Assembly: GCF_009930815.1 (NCBI RefSeq)
Contig: NZ_CP022222.1
Location: 9,032,501-9,096,500 of the forward strand
Source of the DNA: Bradyrhizobium sp. CCBAU 051011
GTDB taxonomy: Bacteria > Pseudomonadota > Alphaproteobacteria > Rhizobiales > Xanthobacteraceae
Direction of reading: 5' to 3'
DNA length: 64,000 nt
Positions within the stretch are counted from its first letter, which is position 1. Every line of letters begins with the position of its first letter. Shown in pieces: positions 43,435 to 52,141 of this stretch. The notes under the pieces are model-generated. The model searched no databases. It was not told the origin of the DNA and saw nothing but the letters and a program-made list of their open reading frames with translations. Position numbers and translations under genes: made by a program.

Positions 43435-44934
43435 ATGACACAAGCCCCTTCCTTTATCTTTCAATATCTCTATGTCGTCGAGATTCTGATGCTGATCGCG
43501 GCTGTGATCATCACGATCTCCAGCTTCGACGATCTATTCGTGGACCTGCTGTACTGGACCAGCCGGCTGATGGGCACGGCGGACAGCAAGTCCAAGGAAT
43601 TGCCGAGCGTGGGGATACTCGAGCAGATCCCCGAGCGCCCGATCGCCATCATGGTGCCGTGCTGGAAGGAGCACGACGTCATCTTTTCGATGCTTTCATC
43701 GAACTCCCGGCTCGTGCGCTACGAGCACGCGCATTACTTCGTCGGCGTATATCTGAACGATCCCCTCACCCAGGCCGAGGTGCGCAAGGCACAGGGGCTG
43801 TACAAGAACATCCACATGGTGCTGGTGCCGCATGACGGCCCGACCAGCAAGGCGGACTGTCTGAACCAGACGATATCCGATATCTTCATGTTCGAGGCCG
43901 AGCAGAACATCCAGTTCGCGGGAATCGTGATGCACGATTCCGAGGACCTCATTCATCCCCTGGAGCTCAAGCTCTTCAACAAGCTGGTCGACGTCTACGA
44001 CTTCATCCAGTTGCCGGTCTACTCGTTCTCCCGGCCGATCACCTCGCTCATCGCGGGCCTCTACATGGACGAGTTCGCCGAGATGCACACCAAGGACCTC
44101 GAGGTCCGCCAGCGCATCAGTGGCGTCATTCCCTGTGCCGGCGTCTCGGCATGCTTCAGCCGGGAGGCGATCCAGCATCTCAACGATCAGAACCAGGGCG
44201 AGGCTTTCCGGACGTCGTCGTTCACGGAAGATTACGACATCGCGTTCCGCGTCTCGGAGCTCGGGTTCAATTCCGCGTTCATCGCCTATCCGGCCAGCTA
44301 CGCGATCGACATCGATATCGACAGCGGCAACCCCGGCATTCTCCACCGGACCCTTCCGGTGGCGACCCGCGAATTCTTTCCGTCAGGCCTCGAGGCCGCC
44401 TATCGCCAGCGCGCGCGCTGGCTGCTCGGCATCGTGTTCCAGGGCGCGCAGGAGCACGGTTGGAAAGGCTCGCTCGGGACCAAGTATTTTCTGGCGCGGG
44501 ACAGAAAGGGCGTGATCACCAGTCCGGCGGTCATGCTCGCCTATTTTGCGCTCGCCAATTTGACCATATTCGAACTCTATCGGGCGGTCTTCGATCCCGA
44601 AAGGCAGTTTGTCTATACGCTATTGAACCAGAACTGGGCGATGTGGCTGTTCTTCGTGAACTTCCTGTTTCTGGTCTGGCGCCTGTTCAACCGAATGACG
44701 TTCACGGGCATGATCTACAATTTGCGTCACGCCCTGATGGCCGCGCCGCGACTTGTCGTCGGCAATTTTGTCAACTTCTTCGCAACCTGGCGCGCCGTGC
44801 GCATCTATCTCAGTCACCGGATATCGGGCACGGCTCTCGTCTGGGACAAGACTTCGCACTCTTACCCAGTGCACATGGGCGACCTTACGTTGCCACAGCC
44901 AGCCGTGGCTGCCGATGGCGCGGCAGCCGAATAG
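43435..44934 (+). CDS. NfrB-like membrane glycosyltransferase without a MshEN sensor domain
   Basis: 499 residues. One N-terminal membrane helix (about 10-30), a GT-A domain, then helices near 362-382 and 400-418. The GT motifs are IAIMVPCWKEHDVI (75-85 region), VMHDSEDLIHPLEL (Asp168, Glu170, Asp171), SSFTEDYDIAFRV (Glu265-Asp266) and YRQRARWLLG (QRARW, 325-329), the processive GT2 set. The end, LVWDKTSHSYP, matches the segment after which E. coli NfrB continues into its c-di-GMP-binding MshEN domain. Here the protein stops 22 residues later. In E. coli, NfrB with WecB makes an N-acetylmannosamine polymer; I infer a related polymer here. Confidence 0.85.
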   Translation: MTQAPSFIFQYLYVVEILMLIAAVIITISSFDDLFVDLLYWTSRLMGTADSKSKELPSVGILEQIPERPIAIMVPCWKEHDVIFSMLSSNSRLVRYEHAHYFVGVYLNDPLTQAEVRKAQGLYKNIHMVLVPHDGPTSKADCLNQTISDIFMFEAEQNIQFAGIVMHDSEDLIHPLELKLFNKLVDVYDFIQLPVYSFSRPITSLIAGLYMDEFAEMHTKDLEVRQRISGVIPCAGVSACFSREAIQHLNDQNQGEAFRTSSFTEDYDIAFRVSELGFNSAFIAYPASYAIDIDIDSGNPGILHRTLPVATREFFPSGLEAAYRQRARWLLGIVFQGAQEHGWKGSLGTKYFLARDRKGVITSPAVMLAYFALANLTIFELYRAVFDPERQFVYTLLNQNWAMWLFFVNFLFLVWRLFNRMTFTGMIYNLRHALMAAPRLVVGNFVNFFATWRAVRIYLSHRISGTALVWDKTSHSYPVHMGDLTLPQPAVAADGAAAE

Positions 44935-44935
44935 C

Positions 44936-45241
44936 CTAAGCCGCCAGCAGCGGTTTGCCTTCGCGCGGCTGCACGGCGGATGGGCTTGGGCCAAGGACGA
45001 GACGCGCGAACGAACGCGTTCCCAGGAAAGCCGCGCAGACCACGATCGCAACGAGCTGGAGGCTGGGGTAAAAAATAATCGCGCCGAGAACCAGCCAGCC
45101 CGCGGCGATGGCAAGGAAGTCGGTCAGCCCGGAGCATTTCCCGTTGGCGGAATCCAAACCCTGATCGAGCGCATTGGCGATCGCATCGAAGCCATCGATC
45201 GCATCTCTGCTGGTCGGACCGGCCAGATCACGTGAAAACAT
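44936..45241 (-). CDS. Small membrane protein, convergent with the NfrB-like gene
   Basis: 101 residues. After SRDAIDGFDAIANALDQGLD comes a hydrophobic hairpin, LTDFLAIAAGWLVLGAIIFY and LQLVAIVVCAAFLGTRSFA, then a basic tail. Two membrane helices are likely. It ends one base after the NfrB-like stop on the opposite strand. No family recognised. Its codon pattern favours the minus strand frame. Confidence 0.5.
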   Translation of the reverse strand: MFSRDLAGPTSRDAIDGFDAIANALDQGLDSANGKCSGLTDFLAIAAGWLVLGAIIFYPSLQLVAIVVCAAFLGTRSFARLVLGPSPSAVQPREGKPLLAA

Positions 45242-45631
45242 CGGACACCCCCAAAGAGCCTCTCGCGGGCTCTCAAGGGCATTTGGCGGGGAGACTATTG
45301 CCCGCCGCTCAAACCGACCGTTACAGTTTTATCCATATGGCTCTTTCGTGTGCGAAGGCGTTGCGCCTCCCGGGGTATGAATAATTCCAGCCCAACGCAT
45401 TCGTTAGGATTTTAATAATGGCCTCATGAAGAGGAGCCTGCCTGAGACGGCCCCAGGGCGGCGACAAACAGCCTGCAAATACTACGGCTTTTGGGCCTGC
45501 ATCCGGGTCGAAATGGCGGAATTGCCGTTGGTATGGAGACCCCTTTAATGATTCATTTGGAATCCCGATAATGCGAAAACTGCTTTCCCCACTCTGCGCG
45601 CTCTTTTTCCGCACCAACATCATCGAGCGGA
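45242..45631. other. Intergenic region without a supported gene
   Basis: The bases after 45242 should carry the promoter of the small membrane protein gene (minus). Short frames near 45571 overlap the end of the sigma factor gene on the other strand and look like shadow. No RNA or repeat recognised. Confidence 0.4.
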
Positions 45632-46438
45632 TCATGTGCGAGGCCCGAACGCCGCCTGCGCAACGGCTGATGACCCCCGCCACATCTCGAACGGCAATCC
45701 ACGCAATGGCGGTTCTTCCGTTCTCTCATCAACGTCTGTTCTGGCCGTTGCAGCCACAAAACCGGCGTTGACAAGCATCCACGCAAGTTGCTTGCGTGCG
45801 TAGAACATCCGGCTCTTCACGGTAGCAGAGGGAATGCCGACAATCCGGCTGGCTTCGGCGACAGATTTCTCGTGATAATAGATCAGCTCGATGATTTCGC
45901 GTTGCGCCGGAGACAGCTTTTCGATGCATGAACGTAGAATCGCACTCGTTTTCTTGCGATCGAGCGCGGCTTCGGGCGTATCCACGACATCGGCAATCCC
46001 GACGACATCGTCTTGATCGATATCCTCATGCTTTCGTTCCCGCAGCGAGTACAACGCCTTGAGGCGTGCGATCGAGAACAGCCATGTGGTAACCCGCGCG
46101 CGATTTTTGAACCTGTTTGCGGATCGCCAGACGTCGAGAAACACCTGGCTGACCAGATCTTCGGCAATGGCCGCATTCCGAACTATCTTCTGAATGAAGC
46201 GAAACACCTTTGCGCGGTGGCGGGAAAACATGATGTGCATCGACGCCTTGTCGCCTTCCGCGACCCCCTTCAGAAGCATCTCGTCGGAAAAGCTCTCCGC
46301 TTCTGTTCCGCTGCCGACAGCATAGGCCAGCTTGTCATGGCGGATTGCATCGAACTGCCCGGAAAGGACCGTTCCCCGACGCCGAACCGGCAATCGAACC
46401 GGCCTCGCCGCTCCCTGTCGCCGCTCGCTTGCGCGCAT
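45632..46438 (-). CDS. ECF-family RNA polymerase sigma factor
   Basis: About 268 residues from the ATG at 46438 (an ATG at 46474 is possible). Region 2: ASMHIMFSRHRAKVFRFIQK, then AEDLVSQVFLDVWRSANRF and ARVTTWLFSIARLKAL. Region 4: CIEKLSPAQREIIELIYYHE and SVAEASRIVGIPSATVKSRM, a helix-turn-helix ending in FYARKQL. A Cys-free tail of about 50 residues follows. It lacks a neighbouring anti-sigma factor gene, so control is not obvious. The divergent neighbour is a catalase-like gene 279 bases away, perhaps part of its regulon. Confidence 0.88.
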   Translation of the reverse strand: MRASERRQGAARPVRLPVRRRGTVLSGQFDAIRHDKLAYAVGSGTEAESFSDEMLLKGVAEGDKASMHIMFSRHRAKVFRFIQKIVRNAAIAEDLVSQVFLDVWRSANRFKNRARVTTWLFSIARLKALYSLRERKHEDIDQDDVVGIADVVDTPEAALDRKKTSAILRSCIEKLSPAQREIIELIYYHEKSVAEASRIVGIPSATVKSRMFYARKQLAWMLVNAGFVAATARTDVDERTEEPPLRGLPFEMWRGSSAVAQAAFGPRT

Positions 46439-46716
46439 CTCTCTCTCCCACTTCCATTGACGAGATTGCGCCAAGGATGCGTCGCGCGGCGTCGTCCGGG
46501 CTACCCTACGGGAGGCTCGTATTTCTAATCTCCTGGTCTAGGGTGAATTAGCCCGTGGGCGGAGAGACCGGTTCGCTGCCGTGGTAGCCGGGCGCATAGT
46601 GCCTCGTGGATGGGCAGCCGGCAGCAGGATCGGACAAGGCCTGATCGTTTTGAGGAAGACACCGGTTCTGTCCGGCGCCAAAACGCACACCGAACGCTCT
46701 CGCTCAAGATTTCAGC

Positions 46717-47640
46717 ATGTCCGAGTTCCCAACCGGCGCCGCCACGCCCGCCTCAATCGTCGACGCCCTGAAAGGGGTAGCCAGCGATCCGAAGGCGCGC
46801 GCGAGCTTTGCCAAAGGCCGGTGCGTTCGCGGCACCTATGCCGCCTCGGACCGGGCGAAAGAGATTACGAAATCCCGCAGCTTCACCAGGCCATCGCGCG
46901 TGCTGGCGCGCTTTTCGGTGGGCGGTAGTGATCCGCACGTGGCCGATACCGACGAATTCGTGCCGCGCGGCTTCAGCTTCAGGCTCGGTGACGAAGACCA
47001 TCGCTCGAACATTCTCCTGCAGAGCGTACCGGTACATTTTGCGAGGACGCCCGATCAGATGCTGGCTTTCCTCAAGGCGCGCATGGTGGGGACGAACGGC
47101 AAGCCGGATATGGCGAACATCATGGCATTCTCCGCCGCCAACCCCGAAACGCTGCATCAGGCGAACTACATCGCCGCCCATCCGCTGCCGGCGAGTTTTG
47201 CGGCCACGACCTATTGGGGTGTGCACGCTTTTCCAGCGACGAATGCAAAGGGTGAGACGCGGTTCATCAAGTTCAAGGCCGTTCCGGTGGGCGAAGACGT
47301 CACGCTGACCGACGAGGAAGCAAGAGCAAAGCCTGCCGACTTCCTGCATGACGACCTCGAAAGCCGGATCGCTGCAGGTGATGTCCGGTTCAATGTGATG
47401 GCGCTGCTCGACCGTCCCGGCGATCCCACCATGGACGTGACCGTCCGATGGCCGGATGAGGACAGTCGCGACACGGTGCGGCTGGGAACGATCGTCATCA
47501 CGGGTGTTGAGGCGGATGACGCGTGCGACGCGTCCGTCTTCGATCCGGCAAATCTCGCCGAAGGCATCGGGCATCCGCCGGACGAGATCTTTGCGCTACG
47601 CCGCGCCGCTTACGCCATTTCACTGGCGAAGCGCCGATGA
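46717..47640 (+). CDS. Catalase-family (SrpA-like) peroxidase homologue with a changed distal site
   Basis: 307 residues, the size of small heme catalase-like peroxidases (SrpA group). Matching blocks: TRPSRVLARFSVGGSDP, DEFVPRGFSFRLGDED, ILLQSVPVHFARTPDQMLAF and the end FALRRAAYAISLAKRR, where Arg and Tyr sit at the proximal heme position. In the group the distal site reads R..HAKG; here it is RASFAKGRCVRGTY, with Phe in place of His. The peroxidase activity is therefore uncertain, or the protein belongs to a subgroup with another role. No signal peptide. It is divergent from the ECF sigma gene and convergent with an AraC gene. Confidence 0.8.
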   Translation: MSEFPTGAATPASIVDALKGVASDPKARASFAKGRCVRGTYAASDRAKEITKSRSFTRPSRVLARFSVGGSDPHVADTDEFVPRGFSFRLGDEDHRSNILLQSVPVHFARTPDQMLAFLKARMVGTNGKPDMANIMAFSAANPETLHQANYIAAHPLPASFAATTYWGVHAFPATNAKGETRFIKFKAVPVGEDVTLTDEEARAKPADFLHDDLESRIAAGDVRFNVMALLDRPGDPTMDVTVRWPDEDSRDTVRLGTIVITGVEADDACDASVFDPANLAEGIGHPPDEIFALRRAAYAISLAKRR

Positions 47641-47669
47641 ACGGACGAGGCGGCCGGCGTAGTGCTGGA

Positions 47670-48602
47670 TCAGGTCTCGCTTTCCGGGATGTCCTGCGCT
47701 TCGCGGCGCCACACGCCCGGACTGACGCCGACCACCGCCGTAAACACCCGCGTAAAATGGCTTTGATTGGCGAACCCGGCCGAGATCGCAATCTCGGACA
47801 GCGGCAGGTCGCGGACCGTCATCAACTGCTTGGCGGCCTTCACGCGCTGGCGAAGCAGCCATTGGTGCGGCGGCAGGCCGGTGGACGTTCGAAATGCGCG
47901 TGAGAAATGGCTGACCGAGAGGCCAAACTCGGCCGCGATTTGTTGCAATGAAAGCTTTCCTCCGAGGTCTGCCTCGAGCCTTTCGCAGGCCTGCCTCGCT
48001 TGCCACGGCGCAAGGCCGCCACGGGTCGATCCGGCGACGGGCCGATGCCCGCCATAGGCTTGGGCGACGTGTGCGGTGAGCGCGAGCATCATGTGATCGA
48101 TGAAAAGCTGGTTGACTTCCTCGGGCCGACGCAGCCCCTGTTGCAGCGACGCGCCGATATGACGGATGATCGCATCGTCATGGCCGACGCCGAGTTCACA
48201 GGCGAGTTCTCCCACGCGCGGCGTGCGGGACTGTTCGGTAAGGCCGTCGAGCGCCGAGCGCGGAAGATAGAAGAACAGTGAGTGGAACGGCTTGTCGATC
48301 ACGTAGCGCGGATCGCGCTTGAGGTCGTACAAATATGTTGCGCCCGCCGGTACGTCCGCCTTCATGACGCATTTGCCATTCTCCCAGAGCTCGCAGTCTG
48401 GGTAATCGTGAAGTTTCAGGCTGACGAGAAAAGCATCCTCGGCGGTGAATGAGCCGGATAGGCCCGGCACGGGGTTATCATCGCGCGTTTCGGTAACCGC
48501 GAGTTCGACGCTGCGCAGTGAACGCGTGATCAGCGAGGGCGGCGCATCCTTCAGGTGCAGGAATTTTCCGAGCCTCTGTCCGAAGGCGCTCGCTTGTGTC
48601 AT
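47670..48602 (-). CDS. AraC-family transcriptional regulator
   Basis: 310 residues from the ATG at 48602; an ATG at 48668 is further upstream. The C-terminus holds two helix-turn-helix units: LSLQQIAAEFGLSVSHFSRA then FRTSTGLPPHQWLLRQRVKA, and LPLSEIAISAGFANQSHFTR with FTAVVGVSPGVWRR. The N-domain has HDYPDCELWENGKCVMKADV and FFYLPRSALDGL, a ligand-binding cupin-like region. The adjacent catalase gene faces it, so it may not regulate that gene directly. Target unknown. Confidence 0.88.
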   Translation of the reverse strand: MTQASAFGQRLGKFLHLKDAPPSLITRSLRSVELAVTETRDDNPVPGLSGSFTAEDAFLVSLKLHDYPDCELWENGKCVMKADVPAGATYLYDLKRDPRYVIDKPFHSLFFYLPRSALDGLTEQSRTPRVGELACELGVGHDDAIIRHIGASLQQGLRRPEEVNQLFIDHMMLALTAHVAQAYGGHRPVAGSTRGGLAPWQARQACERLEADLGGKLSLQQIAAEFGLSVSHFSRAFRTSTGLPPHQWLLRQRVKAAKQLMTVRDLPLSEIAISAGFANQSHFTRVFTAVVGVSPGVWRREAQDIPESET

Positions 48603-48988
48603 CCGGGTTGGTCTCGTGGGTGGAATTGGTCGGGGGATCGTTGTCGTCCCCGCGAGGTCATGTTCCATTATCTGTTATCGGCGAGCGACCGTCTAGATTT
48701 GCCCGTAAACCGCGAAGGGGTTGTGACAGCAACCGACTCGATCGCGCCAGAGCGATTTCAAGAGCGATTTCAACGTGATTGCCCCAATTAATCTCCCGGT
48801 CGCGAGCTCCGGGCGGCTAGGCAAAAGGTATCACAATCGCGAGCTTGGAGCAGGTTCCGACAAAGCGCGGTCGCTTTAGGAAAGACGCCGTACTTGTACG
48901 GAGTTTAGAACACGCCCCGAACGCACGACCCCAGATAAACGGACCGCGGCAGACTACGGAGCAGGAGTGATCAGAAGGAGGCTACGCA
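48603..48988. other. Divergent intergenic region
   Basis: Between the AraC gene (minus) and the response regulator gene (plus). It should hold both promoters. A strong AAGGAGG lies just before the response regulator start. No gene or RNA is supported. Confidence 0.4.
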
Positions 48989-49699
48989 ATGCTTGGTACC
49001 ACTGCACTCGCCGGTTCATCCGCTTCACTGCCCTCACCCCGCACTCCCATGAGCATAGCTGCCGACAATTCGGACCGCCCTCTCGTCCTGATTGTGGACG
49101 ATGACGAGGATATCCGGTTCGCACTTGAAGAACTTCTCCTGTCGGTGGGAATCGACGCGTGCTGCTTTGGATCGACGCAAGAGTTGTTGCACGCCGAGCT
49201 ACCGGATCGGCCAGGCTGCCTGATCCTCGATGTTCGCATGCCAGGAGCAAGCGGGCTTGATCTCCAGCAGCATCTTGCCGCGGCCGGAAACACGCGACCG
49301 ATCATCTTCCTTACCGGTCATGGCGACATCGCGATGACGGTCCAGGCGATGAAGGCGGGAGCCGTCGATTTCCTGACAAAGCCTGTAAGGGACCAGACGC
49401 TCCTCGACGCGGTTGCAGCCGGGATCGAGAAGGACATCTCGCTGAGAAGCGCGGCCCGACACGTCAAGCAGCACGTTGATCGTTATGCAAAACTGACGCC
49501 GCGCGAACGCGAGGTCCTGCGCGAGGTGGCGAAGGGCCGCCTCAACAAGCAGATCGCGTTCGATCTCGGCATCAGCGAGGTCACCGTCAAGCTGCACCGC
49601 GGCAGCTTGACGAAAAAAATGCAGGCTACCTCGGTCGGCCAGCTCATCCGCATCTGGGAACTGCTGCCTGCGGGGATCCGGGAGGAAAAATCACCCTAG
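48989..49699 (+). CDS. FixJ/NarL-type response regulator
   Basis: 236 residues. The ATG at 48989 has AAGGAGG at ideal distance. The receiver (31-145) has the acidic pocket IVDDDED and phospho-acceptor Asp81 in LILDVRMPG, then FLTGHGDIAMTVQAMKAGAV with Lys in FLTKP. A LuxR-type helix-turn-helix follows: LTPREREVLREVAKGRLNKQ then IAFDLGISEVTVKLHRGSL. The FixJ-like spacing suggests a partner PAS kinase, and a GAF-PAS kinase is encoded 0.5 kb downstream. It activates or represses unknown targets. Confidence 0.9.
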   Translation: MLGTTALAGSSASLPSPRTPMSIAADNSDRPLVLIVDDDEDIRFALEELLLSVGIDACCFGSTQELLHAELPDRPGCLILDVRMPGASGLDLQQHLAAAGNTRPIIFLTGHGDIAMTVQAMKAGAVDFLTKPVRDQTLLDAVAAGIEKDISLRSAARHVKQHVDRYAKLTPREREVLREVAKGRLNKQIAFDLGISEVTVKLHRGSLTKKMQATSVGQLIRIWELLPAGIREEKSP

Positions 49700-49781
49700 A
49701 CCAAAGGATGGTTACGATCAGGGCCGGCAATGGGTCAGACGAGGGAGACGGCTATCCGGCCGTACTAGCGAGAGTCATCCG

Positions 49782-50174
49782 TTGTCCAAAGCGCCTTTAG
49801 TCGCGATCATAGATGACGATGAAGCTGTGCGAGAGGCCCTTTCCGATCTCCTTCTGGTGCTGGAACTATCGTGTCGCACTTTCGATCGAGCGGAGGCCTT
49901 CATGGCGGAATACGTCCCGGGCAGCTTTGACTGCCTGATCACCGATGTAAGCATGCCGGGCCATAGCGGGCTCGATCTGCTGCAGCACCTGCGGAGCATT
50001 GGTTTCGCGATGCCGGTGATCGTCATCACGGCCGACATCAATCCGGCGACGCGGTCGCGCGCCATGCGATACGGCGCCTATGCCTATCTGACCAAGCCGA
50101 TAGAAATTGAAGCGCTGCTTCGGCATCTGCGGTCCGCCCTGAGGCTGACTGGCTTTCCATCCGACGCCGAGTGA
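49782..50174 (+). CDS. Stand-alone receiver domain protein (CheY-like)
   Basis: 130 residues from a TTG at 49782. Acidic pocket IIDDDEAVREAL, phospho-acceptor Asp55 in CLITDVSMPGHSG, Thr in VIVITADIN and Lys in AYLTKPIEIEALL. No output domain follows. Single receivers like this pass phosphate between kinases or sequester it. It ends 13 bases before the histidine kinase gene, so the two are co-transcribed and it may be the kinase's phosphate sink or intermediate. Confidence 0.88.
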   Translation: MSKAPLVAIIDDDEAVREALSDLLLVLELSCRTFDRAEAFMAEYVPGSFDCLITDVSMPGHSGLDLLQHLRSIGFAMPVIVITADINPATRSRAMRYGAYAYLTKPIEIEALLRHLRSALRLTGFPSDAE

Positions 50175-50187
50175 GAGAGGCTTTCCG

Positions 50188-51795
50188 ATGGCCAGCCCCG
50201 TCCGCAAGGCGGTAACAGACATGGAAGTACCCGCGGAAGTCATGCGAAAATGGCAGGAGATTGTGGATCTTCTGGCTGATATTCTACATGTTCCCTCCGC
50301 CTTGATCATGAGGGTAGAGCCGCCAAATATCAAAGTCTTCGTTTCCAGCGAATCCAAAGGAAATCCTTACGAGCCGGACGAAGTCGCGTGTCTCAATACC
50401 GGACTCTATTGTGAGACTGTAATGAACACCCGCCGACCATTGATTGTCCCAGATGCTCTGCAAGATGAGGCGTGGAAGTCAAATCCTGACATCAAACTCG
50501 GCATGATCTCTTACCTCGGCGTGCCGATCAGCTGGCCCGATGGCGAGATATTTGGAACGATTTGTGCTCTCGATACGAAAAGCAACGGATACAGCGAGCT
50601 CTATCTCAGACTGCTGTTGCAGTGGCGCGACGTGTTGCAGGCAGACTTGAGATCCATTGCAACCATGCAGCGCGAGATTGAACAACGTGAGGCGAAAATT
50701 CGCCGCCTCGTCGATGCCAACATCATCGGCATCATCATCTGGAATGTGGAGGGTCAGATTCTTGATGCCAATAGTGAGTTTCTCCGCATAGTTGGATATG
50801 ATCAGCACGATCTCCTGTCCGGTCGAGTGAGCTGGGCGGACATGACGCCCCCTGAATGGCGCGATCGCGATGCGCTGACGATCTCCGAGCTGAAGACCAA
50901 GGGAGCCGTGCAGCCCTTCGAAAAGGAGTATATCCGGAAGGATGGCAGCCGTATTCCAGTGTTGATCGGCGTCGCGAGCCTTGAAGGGACAGAGGGCCAG
51001 GGTGTCGCATTCGTGCTCGATTTAACCGAACGTAAGCGGGCAGAAGCAGAAGCGCGTGAGAGCGAGCGGCGCTTCCGCAACATGCAGATGGAATTGGCCC
51101 ACGCTAATCGACTGGCAACTTTGGGCCAACTTACGGCGTCTATTACCCATGAGGTCAAGCAGCCGATCACGGCCGCGCTCCTGAACACGCAAATCGCTCA
51201 GCGCTTCCTCACTTGCCCGCAGCCAGATGTTGAGAAGGCGAAAAAGGCAATAGACCGGGCTGTTCTGAACGGCATGCGCGTCACTGAAGTTGTCGACCGG
51301 ACGCACGCGTTGGTCAGGAAGGAGCCCACGCGAAAGGACAGCTTGGAGATTAATGACGCCATTTCGGAAGTCATCGGACTGACGCGCGGCGAAGCGTTGA
51401 AAAACGGCGTTCAAGTGCGGACTCAACTGGCGGAGGGTCTACCTGTCATTCAAGGCAGTCGGGTCCAGATTCAACAGGTGATGCTGAACTTGATCGTAAA
51501 TGCAGTCGAGGCGATGAGCCAGATGAGCGACAACCGTCGGGAATTACTAATCAGCACCCAGGCTGAAGCTGACTGTGTTCTTGTTGCGGTGCGAGACTCC
51601 GGCCCGGGCCTGTCAGAAGGCGATATCGAGCGAGCCTTCGAGGCATTCTATACAACGAAGTCGAGCGGCCTGGGAATGGGACTATCGATCTGCCGTTCGA
51701 TTGTCGAGGATCACGGAGGACGATTGTGGGCGGCCGCAAACCTACCAAAAGGTGCGGCGTTTCAATTCACAATTCCTATCAATTCGAACTGCTAG
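50188..51795 (+). CDS. Soluble GAF-PAS sensor histidine kinase
   Basis: 535 residues, no membrane helix. A GAF domain (about 15-155) is followed by a PAS domain (165-285; IRRLVDANIIGIIIWNVEGQ) and then the kinase. Phospho-acceptor His321 lies in TASITHEVKQP. The ATPase has N-box QQVMLNLIVNAVEAM, G1 VAVRDSGPGL and G2 GLGMGLSICRSIVEDHGG. It would sense a soluble or redox-related signal in the cytoplasm and phosphorylate the two response regulators encoded just upstream. Confidence 0.9.
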   Translation: MASPVRKAVTDMEVPAEVMRKWQEIVDLLADILHVPSALIMRVEPPNIKVFVSSESKGNPYEPDEVACLNTGLYCETVMNTRRPLIVPDALQDEAWKSNPDIKLGMISYLGVPISWPDGEIFGTICALDTKSNGYSELYLRLLLQWRDVLQADLRSIATMQREIEQREAKIRRLVDANIIGIIIWNVEGQILDANSEFLRIVGYDQHDLLSGRVSWADMTPPEWRDRDALTISELKTKGAVQPFEKEYIRKDGSRIPVLIGVASLEGTEGQGVAFVLDLTERKRAEAEARESERRFRNMQMELAHANRLATLGQLTASITHEVKQPITAALLNTQIAQRFLTCPQPDVEKAKKAIDRAVLNGMRVTEVVDRTHALVRKEPTRKDSLEINDAISEVIGLTRGEALKNGVQVRTQLAEGLPVIQGSRVQIQQVMLNLIVNAVEAMSQMSDNRRELLISTQAEADCVLVAVRDSGPGLSEGDIERAFEAFYTTKSSGLGMGLSICRSIVEDHGGRLWAAANLPKGAAFQFTIPINSNC

Positions 51796-52141
51796 GATCG
51801 ACCACGTATTGAGCCTCCAAACCTCGTGCATCTTCTCGAAGTGAATCACTGTGTCGACGCCATTTGGCTCCACGCTTCTGTCGTCAACTTCATTCGGCCT
51901 GTTCAATGAGCTCCGCTTCATATGGCGCTTGTCTGCGCGATAACGGACAGCGCGCCCCTCCTATCCCAAAGTACAGGTCGATCTATCCAGCAAACCAGCG
52001 CCACTAGGCTCGCTGCACGATACCGTCGCGCGGCATTTGCCATCATGATTGCGAGCACACCGGAAGCACGAGCCCAGCGCCTCTCTGGCCCAGTGCGTAT
52101 CGCGGAGTGAGCGCTTGACGTCCCCAACGCGAGTACAGCCC
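51796..52141. other. Intergenic region
   Basis: No supported gene; frames here overlap and lack domain features. It separates the two-component cluster from the AraC gene and should hold the latter's promoter. Confidence 0.35.
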
